64,000 nt of DNA from Thalassotalea agarivorans (GCF_030295955.1 NZ_AP027363.1:2705046-2769045), one strand, 5' to 3'; shown: positions 46,275 through 55,461, counted from the first letter of the stretch. Program-made: numbers and translations. Notes: a model not told the origin generated them from the letters alone.

Positions 46275-46782
46275 AACTGTACTCGCAATATTTGTTGGTG
46301 CAATCTACTTAATTCCATTTTCTAAATTTGCTAGAAAACTTCGCTTATACCTTTATCAATATAAACGAAATGATTGGTCTAAAGAGTTAAATACAATCAA
46401 CATCTCCAGGAATGTAAGATTTTTTGGTTATAAAAACATTAAGATCAATCCAAACGTTTTTATAGGTGAATCATGCAGAATAGTGGCTTACGAAGCGCAA
46501 GTTGTTATTGGAAATAATACTTTGATCGCTGCAGAGACCATTATAATTACGCGAAATCATAATTATAGTGATCTTAATACACCAATTATTAAACAAGGGT
46601 ACAATAATAGAGCCATCTCTATAGGAAGCAATGTTTGGATTGGATATCGATGCACTATTTTGCCTGGCGTAAACATAGGTGATGGAGCTATTATTGCAGC
46701 GAACTCTGTCGTAACTAAGGACGTCCCCCCCAACAATATCTATGGGGGTGTGCCTGCAAAAAAGATATCTGAAAGAGTGTAG
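46261..46782 (+). CDS. hexapeptide-repeat acyltransferase (WbbJ-like)
   Basis: 173 aa from ATG 46261, which overlaps the wzy end by 14 bp. After an N-terminal hydrophobic helix comes a left-handed beta-helix: [37 protein letters not shown] (active-site His), [50 protein letters not shown]. It probably O-acetylates a sugar of the repeat unit using acetyl-CoA. Confidence 0.85.
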   Translation: MNLLKTVLAIFVGAIYLIPFSKFARKLRLYLYQYKRNDWSKELNTINISRNVRFFGYKNIKINPNVFIGESCRIVAYEAQVVIGNNTLIAAETIIITRNHNYSDLNTPIIKQGYNNRAISIGSNVWIGYRCTILPGVNIGDGAIIAANSVVTKDVPPNNIYGGVPAKKISERV

Positions 46783-46784
46783 CT

Positions 46785-47882
46785 ATGAATATCTTGCACT
46801 TTTGTAGTTATTTTGTTGGTTCCAAAGTTTATTCAAAATTGTTTGTTGAATTAAAAAAACAAAAAATACACCAAAGAATAATCGTGCCTATTCGTTGCTC
46901 AAACTTATATTATCAAAATAATGAAAATCTTGAAGAAAATATTCTATATATAAAATGTTTAAACACATTAACTAGAGCCTTGTATTCTTTTAAGTTACTT
47001 TCATATTTCATATTCGTTTTTCCTAAAATTAAGAAGACTAGCAATGCTGTAATACATGCCCATACTCTTTATTCAGATGGAATCCCCGCATATTTATATT
47101 CACTGTTTTTCAAATCTAAAGAGTTAATTATTACTGTAAGAAATACTGATGTAAATTTAGGTTTTAAATTTTATCCTCAGTATAAATGGCTCGCTAAAAG
47201 AGCTTTAAGAAAATCTAAGAAAGTAGTTTTCATTTCTCACCAACATCTACTTAAATTTCAGAGTTATTTTGGACGAGAGTTTGATAAGAAGCTTGAAGTA
47301 GTTCCTAATGGAATAGATGAAAGTTTTCTTAGAAAAACAGTTAGATTACCTAATAAATCAACCGAAGGAAAATCAATACTTTTCGTTGGACGGATAGACA
47401 AAAATAAGAATGTAGAGAGTCTTGTAAAGGCGCTATACGTACTTCAAGAATGGCAACTTAAAGTTGTAGGAGGTACTTACGCTGATTATCACGCTGTGCA
47501 TGGAACTATAAGTGTCGAACTACGTAAAAGGGTAGACTTTTTAGGGAAAGTCCAATGTAAATCAGAATTACGTAGACTGTATCAATCTGCCGATGTCTTT
47601 GCTATGGCGTCATTCAGCGAAACTTTTGGTTTAAGCTATGTAGAATCGTTAAGCCAAGGAACACCTATAGTCTATACCCAAGGAGAAGGGATAGATGGAT
47701 ACTTTGAAGAAGGACAATGTGGCTATTCATGTGACCCGTATTCAGTTGTAAGTATTATAAATGCTATTACACAATGCAAAGCGAAATTTCCAAAAGGTAT
47801 TGATATGAGAAGCCATTCTTTTATTAAAAATTTCAATTGGGAATATATCGCGAAAAATTATCTAAGCTCTATTTATAAATAA
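46785..47882 (+). CDS. glycosyltransferase family 4
   Basis: 365 aa GT-B enzyme. Features: IHAHTLYSDGIPAYLYS, ITVRNTDVNLGF, VVPNGIDESF, SILFVGRIDKNKNVESLVKAL, and the donor-binding region ASFSETFGLSYVESLSQGTPIVYTQGEGIDGYFEEG (E-x7-E form). One sugar transfer to the lipid-linked repeat; specificity unknown. Its stop forms a TAATG-type overlap with the next gene. Confidence 0.88.
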   Translation: MNILHFCSYFVGSKVYSKLFVELKKQKIHQRIIVPIRCSNLYYQNNENLEENILYIKCLNTLTRALYSFKLLSYFIFVFPKIKKTSNAVIHAHTLYSDGIPAYLYSLFFKSKELIITVRNTDVNLGFKFYPQYKWLAKRALRKSKKVVFISHQHLLKFQSYFGREFDKKLEVVPNGIDESFLRKTVRLPNKSTEGKSILFVGRIDKNKNVESLVKALYVLQEWQLKVVGGTYADYHAVHGTISVELRKRVDFLGKVQCKSELRRLYQSADVFAMASFSETFGLSYVESLSQGTPIVYTQGEGIDGYFEEGQCGYSCDPYSVVSIINAITQCKAKFPKGIDMRSHSFIKNFNWEYIAKNYLSSIYK

Positions 47883-49102
47883 TGAAAATCACCTATCTAC
47901 ACCAGTACTTTTGCACGCCTAACTCTAACGGTGGAATTCGATCATATGAAATGGCTACTCGATTAGCAGCAAAAGGAGAAGATGTAACATTAGTCACATC
48001 TTCGGCTTTCATTGAGAATGAGTTTGACCTCCAAAAAGGCTGGAATGAGTTATCAGTTTCCGGAGTAAAAGTTTGGGCTTATAAGCAAGCATATTCAAAT
48101 GAGATGTCCTTCACTCAGAGGCTAAAAGCCTTTATCTTATTTGCATACCACTCATACAAAAAGTCAGCTGAGACTAAAGCAGATATAGTTTTTGCAACAA
48201 GCACCCCTCTTACTATTGCATTACCAGCTGTGTTAGCGTCTAAGAAACGTAAGATACCTCTAGTATTTGAAGTAAGAGATCTATGGCCTGAAGCCCCCAT
48301 AGCTATTGGTGCTTTAAAACATCCTATTTTAATATGGCTAGCTAAAAAGCTAGAAGCATGGGCTTACAAACACTCTACGCAAATAATCGCTTTGTCTCCA
48401 GGGATGAGTGAAGGTGTAAAGGCAGTAGACTCTCGAGCCAAAGTAACAACGATTCCAAATGCCGCTGATATAAAGCTATTTGAATCATTCACGGACACCC
48501 TCCCTAACTTTATAACTGAAGAACCTTCTCTCGAAAGGCGAAAGATTCTGACTTATACAGGAACATTTGGAGAAGTTAACAATTTAACATACCTTATTAA
48601 TCTTGCTGAACAACTAAAGGCAATAGATTCAAATGTAGCTATTGTTTTAATTGGTAAAGGAAAAGAAAGAGGTTATTTAGAAAAGCTTGCACTAGATAAA
48701 CAGGTATTAAATGAATATTTTTATATTTTTAATCCCGTACAGAAAAGAGAACTTGCTGATGTTTTAAAGCATTCAGATATGATGATCTCGACAGTAAAAC
48801 CAATACCTGAACTTTGGAAAAATTCAGCTAACAAATTTTTTGATGCTTTAGCAGCTGGGAAGCCAATTGCTATAAACCATGGAGGCTGGCAAGCAGACTT
48901 AATACAAAATGAGAAATTAGGCATAGTCCTTTCTAGTAATAAGCCAGAAGATGCAGCACATTTATTGCACGATAGTATGAATGATAAAGATTTGCTGAAA
49001 GCCCTTGGAAATAATGCAAAAAGATTAGCTGTTGATAAGTTTTCCAGAGATATTCTTTTTGAAAAATTCCATCAAGCTTTAAAGAAGGCAGCAGAAAAAT
49101 GA
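47882..49102 (+). CDS. glycosyltransferase family 4 (WbuB-like)
   Basis: 406 aa. N-terminal signature ITYLHQYFCTPNSNGGIRSYEMATRLAAKGEDVTLVTSS is characteristic of the WbuB/WbdH-like GT4 branch. FEVRDLWPEAPIAIGAL, TIPNAADIKLF, TYTGTFGEVNNLTYLI and the late KFFDALAAGKPIAINH follow. WbuB in E. coli transfers N-acetyl-L-fucosamine to lipid-linked GlcNAc; here it likely adds the second sugar to the bacillosamine-type first sugar. Overlaps its successor by 4 bp. Confidence 0.9.
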   Translation: MKITYLHQYFCTPNSNGGIRSYEMATRLAAKGEDVTLVTSSAFIENEFDLQKGWNELSVSGVKVWAYKQAYSNEMSFTQRLKAFILFAYHSYKKSAETKADIVFATSTPLTIALPAVLASKKRKIPLVFEVRDLWPEAPIAIGALKHPILIWLAKKLEAWAYKHSTQIIALSPGMSEGVKAVDSRAKVTTIPNAADIKLFESFTDTLPNFITEEPSLERRKILTYTGTFGEVNNLTYLINLAEQLKAIDSNVAIVLIGKGKERGYLEKLALDKQVLNEYFYIFNPVQKRELADVLKHSDMMISTVKPIPELWKNSANKFFDALAAGKPIAINHGGWQADLIQNEKLGIVLSSNKPEDAAHLLHDSMNDKDLLKALGNNAKRLAVDKFSRDILFEKFHQALKKAAEK

Positions 49103-49701
49103 TTAAAAGATTGTTTGATATTGTGGTTTCTCTGATTGCATTAATTATATTTTCCCCAATTATTTTGTTAGTTGCGTATAAGATAGCTAAAAACTTGGGC
49201 AAGCCAGTGTTATTTAAACAAAAACGTCCTGGTTTGCATGGCAAAGTGTTCGAAATGATAAAATTTCGCAGCATGAAAGATGCAAAGGACGAAAATGGCA
49301 ATCCGTTACCAGATCAACAGCGCTTAACGCCATTTGGTATGAAACTTAGATCATCTAGCTTGGATGAATTACCAGGCCTTTGGAATGTATTAAAAGGCGA
49401 CATGAGCCTTGTTGGCCCTCGCCCTTTACTGGTTGAATATTTGCCCTTATACAATGAAGAACAAGCTAAACGTCATAATGTTCGCCCTGGTATTACCGGT
49501 TGGGCGCAGATAAATGGTAGAAATGCCATTAGTTGGGAAGATAAATTTAAACTTGATGTGTGGTATGTTGAGAATCAAAGTTTTTGGTTAGATATTAAAA
49601 TACTGTTTTTAACCGTTAAAAAAGTATTTATTAAAGACGGGATTTCCGCTGAAGGAGAAGCAACTATGACTAGATTTACGGGAACCAAAAATGACAACTA
49701 A
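49099..49701 (+). CDS. pglC: initiating phosphoglycosyl transferase (PglC-like)
   Basis: 200 aa monotopic bacterial sugar transferase. N-terminal reentrant membrane helix (LFDIVVSLIALIIFSPIILLVA), then VLFKQKRPGLHGKVFEMIKFRSM. The catalytic Asp-Glu pair lies in SSSLDELPGLWNVLKGDMSLVGPRPLL, followed by RHNVRPGITGWAQINGRN. Size and sequence match PglC, which moves phospho-diNAcBac (or a close relative) to undecaprenyl phosphate. It should start the repeat unit. Gene neighbours pglD-, pglE- and pglF-like support this donor. Confidence 0.9.
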   Translation: MIKRLFDIVVSLIALIIFSPIILLVAYKIAKNLGKPVLFKQKRPGLHGKVFEMIKFRSMKDAKDENGNPLPDQQRLTPFGMKLRSSSLDELPGLWNVLKGDMSLVGPRPLLVEYLPLYNEEQAKRHNVRPGITGWAQINGRNAISWEDKFKLDVWYVENQSFWLDIKILFLTVKKVFIKDGISAEGEATMTRFTGTKNDN

Positions 49702-50341
49702 ATGTATTGGTATATATGGCGCGAGCGGATTCGGTAAAGAAGTTTTGCCACTTGTTAGGCAGCTTATTCATAAAGATAAAAGTAAAATAGAAATTGTTTT
49801 TATTGATGATAACGAAAGCGTACAAAAGCTTTCTGGGTTAGCTGTTCTTCCTTACCAAGTATTCAAAGAAAAATATGAAGAAAAAAGCGTAGTTATCGCA
49901 ATTGCTAATAGTCAGGTTAGAGAAAAAATAGCAGCTAAACTAGAGGGCGATGGAATATCACAGTTAGCTGTTTGTGCCGATAACAATATAATTATGGATG
50001 ATGTTGAAATAGATCAGGGCTCGTTACTTTGCCCCTTTGTAACATTAACGTCCAATATCAAAATAGGTAAATCATTCCATGCAAATATATATAGCTACGT
50101 AGCACATGACTGTGTTATTGGTGATTATGTGACGTTTGCACCTAGAGTCATGTGTAATGGCAACATCCATATAGAAGATCATGCCTATATCGGAACGGGA
50201 GCAATAATCAAACAAGGTACCCCTGATAAACCTTTAGTAATTGGTTCAGGTGCTATTGTGGGAATGGGAGCGGTAGTAACTAAAGATGTACCACCCAATA
50301 CTGTAGTTGTCGGAAACCCAGCTAAACCTCTTAAGAAATAA
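49691..50341 (+). CDS. pglD: sugar O/N-acetyltransferase (PglD/NeuD family)
   Basis: 216 aa. N-terminal Rossmann-like nucleotide-sugar-binding half (CIGIYGASGFGKEVLPLVRQL, VFIDDNES) and a C-terminal left-handed beta-helix with the catalytic His in SYVAHDCVIGDYVTFAPR, ending [25 protein letters not shown]. PglD N-acetylates the 4-amino group of UDP-2-acetamido-4-amino-trideoxyglucose. Overlaps the preceding gene by 11 bp and lies 3 bp from the aminotransferase. Confidence 0.9.
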   Translation: MTTKCIGIYGASGFGKEVLPLVRQLIHKDKSKIEIVFIDDNESVQKLSGLAVLPYQVFKEKYEEKSVVIAIANSQVREKIAAKLEGDGISQLAVCADNNIIMDDVEIDQGSLLCPFVTLTSNIKIGKSFHANIYSYVAHDCVIGDYVTFAPRVMCNGNIHIEDHAYIGTGAIIKQGTPDKPLVIGSGAIVGMGAVVTKDVPPNTVVVGNPAKPLKK

Positions 50342-50344
50342 ATT

Positions 50345-51538
50345 ATGTTGAATACTAAATTCTCTCCTTGGCCGTCATTTTCTCAGCAAGAGGCTGACAA
50401 AGTATCTGAAGTCTTATTGTCGAACAAAGTAAACTATTGGACAGGGCAAGAAGGTCGTGAATTTGAAAAAGAATTTGCTGCTTTTACTGATTGCGGATAT
50501 GCCGTAGCGGTATCTAATGGAACGCTTGCGCTAGATTTAGCGCTTGTTGCGTTAGGTATTGGCGCACGTAATGGAGGCAGTGAACAAGATGAAGTTGTTG
50601 TTACTTCTCGCACATTTTTAGCTTCCGCTTCTTCCATTGTTACCGCTGGCGCAAAACCTGTTTTTGCTGATGTAGATGCGAATTCACAGAATATTACGGC
50701 CGATACCGTTAATGCCGTAATAACAGGCAAAACTAAAGGTATTGTTGCTGTTCATTTAGCTGGTATGCCATGCGAAATGGATGAGCTAATGTCGCTTGCT
50801 AAAGAACATAACTTAGCGGTTATTGAAGATTGCGCTCAAGCACACGGCGCAAAATATAAAGGGCGTTCTGTTGGTTCAATTGGCGATATTGGCTGTTGGT
50901 CGTTTTGTCAGGACAAAATTATGACCACAGGTGGCGAAGGTGGCATGGTAACCACTAACGACAAAGCGTTGTGGGATAAAATGTGGTCGTATAAAGATCA
51001 TGGTAAATCGTTTGATGCTGTATATAAGACACAACATCCACCGGGGTTTAGGTGGTTACACGAATCGTTCGGCACCAATTGGCGACTAACAGAAATGCAG
51101 TCTGCTATTGGCCGTATACAACTAACAAAAATGCCGCAGTGGTTTGCCAAGCGCGAATTATATGCAGGCATGATAGAAGCTACATGTAGCGAATTTTCCT
51201 GTATTCGGGTGCCAGAAGTGCCAGAGCACATGGAACATGCCAACTATAAATACTATGTGTTTGTAGAGCCGGAGCAATTAGCCGAAGGTTGGACTCGCGA
51301 CCGTATAGTAGATGAAATTAATCAGCTAGGCGTACCTTGTATGCAAGGTAGCTGTTCAGAAGTATATTTGGAAAAAGCATTTGATAACACAGGCTTTAGG
51401 CCTGAAGAGTCTTTACCCGTAGCAAAAGAACTTGGCGAAACCAGCTTGATGTTTTTAGTACACCCAACCTTAACCGAAGGTGAATTAGAAACTACGTGCC
51501 ATGCGATTCGCGAAGTACTAACGCTAGCACAAAAATAA
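50345..51538 (+). CDS. pglE: PLP-dependent sugar aminotransferase (DegT/PglE family)
   Basis: 397 aa. DegT/DnrJ/EryC1/StrS fold: NGTLALDLALVALGI near the N-terminus, VIEDCAQAHGAKYKG (PLP-binding Asp and following residues), CWSFCQDKIMTTGGEGGMV with the Schiff-base Lys. In PglE the enzyme aminates the 4-keto sugar made by PglF using glutamate. The locus context (pglC-D-F neighbours) makes this role likely; dTDP-sugar relatives exist, but no rml-type genes are here. Confidence 0.9.
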   Translation: MLNTKFSPWPSFSQQEADKVSEVLLSNKVNYWTGQEGREFEKEFAAFTDCGYAVAVSNGTLALDLALVALGIGARNGGSEQDEVVVTSRTFLASASSIVTAGAKPVFADVDANSQNITADTVNAVITGKTKGIVAVHLAGMPCEMDELMSLAKEHNLAVIEDCAQAHGAKYKGRSVGSIGDIGCWSFCQDKIMTTGGEGGMVTTNDKALWDKMWSYKDHGKSFDAVYKTQHPPGFRWLHESFGTNWRLTEMQSAIGRIQLTKMPQWFAKRELYAGMIEATCSEFSCIRVPEVPEHMEHANYKYYVFVEPEQLAEGWTRDRIVDEINQLGVPCMQGSCSEVYLEKAFDNTGFRPEESLPVAKELGETSLMFLVHPTLTEGELETTCHAIREVLTLAQK

Positions 51539-51744
51539 AAAACTAGAGCTTAGAAGCTAAGGGCTAAAAACAGGCAGGAACAAATCTCCACGTCCCTTGT
51601 TCCCTTTCACTGCTGTTAAGCGTCCACGCTTTCGCAGTATGAGTAAATCCATATACGTCAGCGAAGCGTACATGCACCATACACCTATAGCAAAGCGCAG
51701 AATCCGCGCTTCACGAAAAATAACCAACATGGAAAAGCAGTTTA
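51539..51744. other. spacer carrying the right arm of the inverted repeat
   Basis: 206 bp between the aminotransferase and dehydratase genes. Contains AACTAGAGCTTAGAAGCTAA, then the inverted repeat arm 51586-51668 and a CATGCACCATACACC segment related to 41371-41391. No gene seen. The ribosome site of the next gene is weak. Confidence 0.6.
51586..51668 (-). repeat. long inverted repeat, right arm
   Basis: Complement of 41276-41357 with about ten differences; shared core includes ATGGATTTACT, ATACTGCGAAAGC and AACAGCAGTGAA. Together the arms enclose the four-helix gene, the wbpP-like gene and all transferase, flippase and polymerase genes up to the aminotransferase. Confidence 0.85.
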
Positions 51745-53637
51745 ATGGATAAAATATTTAAATTACCCCGCTATACCAAACGTATTATAAGCGTGCTTAT
51801 TGATACGGTATTTATTGTGTTTGCTTTTTGGGCTGCGATGGTACTGCGTTTAGAGTCTTTAGACTATTTTACCAATGTTCACTACTGGGCAATGTTAGCG
51901 ATTGTCGTTGTTGTGAGTATTCTGATTAACATTGTGTTGCGATTGTATCGCTCGGTTATGCGCTATTTAGGCAGCAAAGCGTTTGCAGTAGTAATAACGA
52001 GTGTATTGTTTTCTTCGTTCTCAGTGTGGCTGGTATGTTTTAACTTAGATTTGTTCTTGCCTCGATCCGTGCCAATCATTTACTGCGCCATTTTACTCGT
52101 GCTGATTGGCGGTAGTCGTCTATCTGTTCGCACATTAGCAACTAGCATAAACCGTAAAACAAGAGGTAGTGTCATTATTTATGGTGCTGGAGACTCCGGT
52201 ACTCAACTAATGAACGCACTGAACACAAGCCGCGAATATCGCCCTGTTGCGTTTGTAGACGACAACCCTGCTCTGCGAAAGCTTTCTATAAATAATATTC
52301 GCGTATATGAAGTGGAGGCATTAGAAAAGCTAATCAAAAAACACAAGGTAAAACGTGTACTGTTAGCTATTCCATCGGCAAGTAAATCGCGTCGCGCAGA
52401 AATACTTAATACATTAGAAGCATACGCAGTAGAAGTATTAGCTATTCCTAGTTTTAGTAATTTGGTTAGCGGTAAATCCAAAATTGACGACTTGGTGGAA
52501 GTCTCCATCGAAGATTTATTAGGGCGTGATCCCGTGCCACCAAACACAGCATTGATGCATGCAAATATTAAAGACAAGGTAGTGATGGTCACTGGCGCAG
52601 GCGGTTCGATTGGTAGTGAACTTTGCAGGCAGATAATCCAACAGCAGCCGTCGTCTTTATTGCTGTTTGAGTTAAATGAGTACGCACTTTACGCGATCAA
52701 CAAAGAACTTGAACAAGTCATTCGTGAACAAGAATTGGCTATTCAGCTAGTACCATTAATTGGTTCTGTTAACAATCGTGAACGCCTTAATGCTGTAATG
52801 CGCTCCTTTAAGGTAAATACTATTTACCATGCCGCCGCATTTAAACATGTACCGTTAGTTGAACACAACGTTTGTGAAGGTGTACGTAACAATACCTTCG
52901 GCACATTAAAATGTGCACAAGCGGCGATTGCCAATAAGGTTGAAACTTTTGTATTGATATCAACCGATAAAGCCGTACGCCCTACCAATGTTATGGGTAC
53001 AACCAAGCGAATGGCAGAGCTTTGTTTACAAGCCTTGGCAAACAAAAACGACCATAGTACCCGATTTTGTATGGTGCGCTTTGGCAATGTGCTTGGCTCT
53101 TCTGGTTCTGTCGTCCCTTTGTTTAAACAGCAAATTGCTATAGGCGGGCCAATTACGTTAACGCACAAAGACATCACTCGTTACTTTATGACAATTCCAG
53201 AGGCTGCACAGCTTGTTATTCAAGCTGGTGCTATGGGTAAAGGCGGCGACGTGTTTGTATTAGACATGGGTGAACCTGTAAAAATTTACGACTTAGCGTA
53301 TAAGCTTATTCATTTATCTGGCCTTCACTTAAAACATCAAGGCAACCCGCATGGCGATATTGAAATAGTCGAAACTGGCTTGCGCCCTGGTGAAAAGCTT
53401 TTTGAAGAACTGCTCATTGGCGACGGCGTTGAACGTACCTCGAATGAACGCATTATGACCGCAAATGAGGTGTTTCTGCCTTGGCCTGAACTCGAAAAGA
53501 CACTTGCACAACTGAAGCAAGATTGTGATAACTTAGCTTTTGAAGCCATTCGTGAAACATTGATAAATGCGCCAACCGCTTTTACACCTGTAAACGAAAT
53601 TAGCGATTTTATTTATATAGAAAGTAATCAACAGTAA
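51745..53637 (+). CDS. wbpM: UDP-GlcNAc 4,6-dehydratase, membrane-bound (WbpM/PglF type)
   Basis: 630 aa. Four N-terminal transmembrane helices (about 12-115). A CoA-binding-like Rossmann domain (YGAGDSGTQLMNAL) follows, then the catalytic SDR domain with GAGGSIGSELCRQI near 285 and STDKAVRPTNVMGTTKR. In this family the usual SDR Tyr is replaced by Met, as seen. It converts UDP-GlcNAc to the 4-keto-6-deoxy intermediate used by the aminotransferase. Lies outside the inverted-repeat-bounded block, a position typical of the conserved downstream border gene of O-antigen loci. Confidence 0.93.
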   Translation: MDKIFKLPRYTKRIISVLIDTVFIVFAFWAAMVLRLESLDYFTNVHYWAMLAIVVVVSILINIVLRLYRSVMRYLGSKAFAVVITSVLFSSFSVWLVCFNLDLFLPRSVPIIYCAILLVLIGGSRLSVRTLATSINRKTRGSVIIYGAGDSGTQLMNALNTSREYRPVAFVDDNPALRKLSINNIRVYEVEALEKLIKKHKVKRVLLAIPSASKSRRAEILNTLEAYAVEVLAIPSFSNLVSGKSKIDDLVEVSIEDLLGRDPVPPNTALMHANIKDKVVMVTGAGGSIGSELCRQIIQQQPSSLLLFELNEYALYAINKELEQVIREQELAIQLVPLIGSVNNRERLNAVMRSFKVNTIYHAAAFKHVPLVEHNVCEGVRNNTFGTLKCAQAAIANKVETFVLISTDKAVRPTNVMGTTKRMAELCLQALANKNDHSTRFCMVRFGNVLGSSGSVVPLFKQQIAIGGPITLTHKDITRYFMTIPEAAQLVIQAGAMGKGGDVFVLDMGEPVKIYDLAYKLIHLSGLHLKHQGNPHGDIEIVETGLRPGEKLFEELLIGDGVERTSNERIMTANEVFLPWPELEKTLAQLKQDCDNLAFEAIRETLINAPTAFTPVNEISDFIYIESNQQ

Positions 53638-53723
53638 TCAATAACATTAGCGCTACGGTATAGAGTAGTACGCAGTGCTTTAACTTAAAAGAACAAAAAG
53701 CAGTTTTGTTGTTAAGCTACTCT

Positions 53724-54566
53724 ATGCCCAAGCCCCCCCACTCAACTAAACGCCACTCATGGCGTTGTTTCCGCCTTTGTGCATTATATATGCTATCTTT
53801 GCAAGTCACTGCAAATGAAGACACTGGCATGCTTTGTGACGCCAACAACTGTGGTACAGCAGACGACCCAATTTTGTTTGGTGAACCTGTGCCTAATCCT
53901 GAATTACGTGGCTTAGAGTTGTCTAACCTTATTTTCCTAGACGAAGTAAGTACCGGCTTTATCGACATTCAAGCAAGTGTTATTACAACGTTAGCAACAG
54001 AAATTTTTATTGAGTCAATTATTTTGGTGGATAGCGACTTATCGGCTTATACCGCCGAAGGGTTGTTGAATATTCAACGATCTATCACTAAAACGTTGTC
54101 GCTTATGTTTGGTATAACGTCAGATGCGAACGCCAACCTATTTATGTTGACACTACCAAATTTAAATGATGAAGAAGAGTCAATGAACGCTGTAGGGTAT
54201 GACGCCACATGGAGCGTTGTCAACGCGGCAACAGGTAACAACATTAATGAAAGCGTACAAAAAGCTGTAGATATTATTATTGACGCAGTTGTCGCGATTT
54301 CAAATACACCTCCTTCAGATCCAAACTACGATGAAGTAGCCAGCAATTGGGAGTCAAATCAACAATTTGTCATGAATGCTGCGGTAGAGTTGCTAAACAG
54401 CGGTAACTTAAGCTTACCTGAAGAAAGCATGGAATTTACCGATGCCATTATAGATGCAGCTAACAATGGCGTTGATATTGAAGCGATTGCAGCAGCTATT
54501 GAAGAAACAACCGCAATAATTGGCAACAACGGTGAAACAGGTGGCACAGGCGGCACAGGCGGCTAA
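53724..54566 (+). CDS. unknown secreted protein with Gly/Thr-rich tail
   Basis: 280 aa from ATG 53724 (a TTG at 53706 is an alternative). N-terminal signal peptide: basic KPPHSTKRHSWRCFR, hydrophobic LCALYMLSLQVTA, predicted cut before NEDTG. The mature protein has a Cys pair (CDANNC) followed by DPILFGEPVPNPELRGLEL. It is otherwise mainly helical and very acidic, with few basic residues, and ends NNGETGGTGGTGG. No family recognised. The 68-bp gap to wbpM and shared strand suggest it could be transcribed with the polysaccharide locus. A REP element begins 8 bp after its stop. Confidence 0.7.
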   Translation: MPKPPHSTKRHSWRCFRLCALYMLSLQVTANEDTGMLCDANNCGTADDPILFGEPVPNPELRGLELSNLIFLDEVSTGFIDIQASVITTLATEIFIESIILVDSDLSAYTAEGLLNIQRSITKTLSLMFGITSDANANLFMLTLPNLNDEEESMNAVGYDATWSVVNAATGNNINESVQKAVDIIIDAVVAISNTPPSDPNYDEVASNWESNQQFVMNAAVELLNSGNLSLPEESMEFTDAIIDAANNGVDIEAIAAAIEETTAIIGNNGETGGTGGTGG

Positions 54567-54574
54567 CCATTAAC

Positions 54575-54613
54575 GGTTGGTGTCGGAGTGGTGTCAGACA
54601 CCAACCCGACACC
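54575..54613. repeat. solo REP of the RAYT family
   Basis: GGTTGGTGTCGGAGTGGTGT followed by CAGACACCAACCCGACACC. Same GGTGTC(G/A)GAGTGGTGTCAGA core as the arrays around the RAYT gene 20 kb away. Confidence 0.87.
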
Positions 54614-54665
54614 TTAAAATAGAACAAGGCATTTCATTAGCCATGGCTTGCTGAATAGCCCATCA

Positions 54666-54694
54666 TCAAAAAAAAGCGCTACCAACGTAGCGCT
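54666..54694 (-). terminator. terminator-like hairpin
   Basis: Stem AAGCGCTAC/GTAGCGCTT with loop CAAC. The T-tract (T8) is on the minus strand only, so it points away from the peroxiredoxin gene and would stop leftward transcripts; on the plus strand it is a bare hairpin after a poly-A run. Confidence 0.55.
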
Positions 54695-54916
54695 TAAACA
54701 ACAAACAGTATGAAAGCATAGAAATCGGGGAGATTTCAAGCATGGGACTATACTAATCTGCCTCACTTTCCTCGACAAACGAAAGCTATTCAACCAACAC
54801 GTTAAAAAAAATCATTTGTTTTATGCTTTTTTTATTTTTGAAAGTGATTGCAATTAGCACCTTTTTTTTTTTATTCGTCTATAGTTAATTAAGTCGTTAA
54901 ATCATAGGAGAAAAAA

Positions 54917-55441
54917 ATGAGATCAAAGGTACCCAACGTCGTTTTTAAAACTCGCGTTAGAAATGATGCGCTAGGTGGTGACAACCCGTTTGAATGGAAA
55001 GACCTATCTAGTGACGAACTCTTTGGCGGCAAAAACGTCGTGGTATTTTCATTACCAGGGGCGTTTACACCTACCTGTTCAACTTCCCACTTACCTCGCT
55101 TTGAAGAGCTATATGACGACTTTAAAGCGTTAGGCGTAGACGAGATCGTGTGTATATCAGTTAACGATGCATTTGTTATGTATCAATGGGGATTAAGCCA
55201 AGGTGCGAAAAATGTCTTCTTATTACCGGATGGTAACGGAGAGTTTTCACGCAAGATGGGGATGCTTGTAGACAAGTCTAATCTAGGCTTTGGTTATCGC
55301 AGTTGGCGTTACTCGATGTATGTTGAAAATGGTGACATTCAGAAGTTGTTTATTGAAGATGACTATTCTGATAACTGCCCTACCGATCCGTTCGAGGTCT
55401 CTGACGCAGATACTATGCTTAATTACTTGAAAAACAAGTAA
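54917..55441 (+). CDS. peroxiredoxin (Prx5 type, glutaredoxin-domain-less)
   Basis: 174 aa thiol peroxidase. Peroxidatic Cys in [16 protein letters not shown], with the Prx5 signature, and the later [30 protein letters not shown]. The family reduces H2O2 and alkyl hydroperoxides using glutathione/glutaredoxin. In many marine gammaproteobacteria the same domain is fused to a C-terminal glutaredoxin; that domain is absent here, with the protein ending at LNYLKNK. Monocistronic, followed by a terminator. Good AGGAG ribosome site. Confidence 0.92.
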   Translation: MRSKVPNVVFKTRVRNDALGGDNPFEWKDLSSDELFGGKNVVVFSLPGAFTPTCSTSHLPRFEELYDDFKALGVDEIVCISVNDAFVMYQWGLSQGAKNVFLLPDGNGEFSRKMGMLVDKSNLGFGYRSWRYSMYVENGDIQKLFIEDDYSDNCPTDPFEVSDADTMLNYLKNK

Positions 55442-55461
55442 ACACAGCGGTTTATTGATGT

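Larger units (their letters stand above)
54567..54916. other. intergenic region with REP copy and hairpin
   Basis: 350 bp between the unknown secreted protein and the peroxiredoxin. Contains a solo REP (54575-54613), a strong hairpin (54668-54694), an AT-rich tract with T11, and the peroxiredoxin leader with AGGAG before its ATG. No gene seen. Confidence 0.6.
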
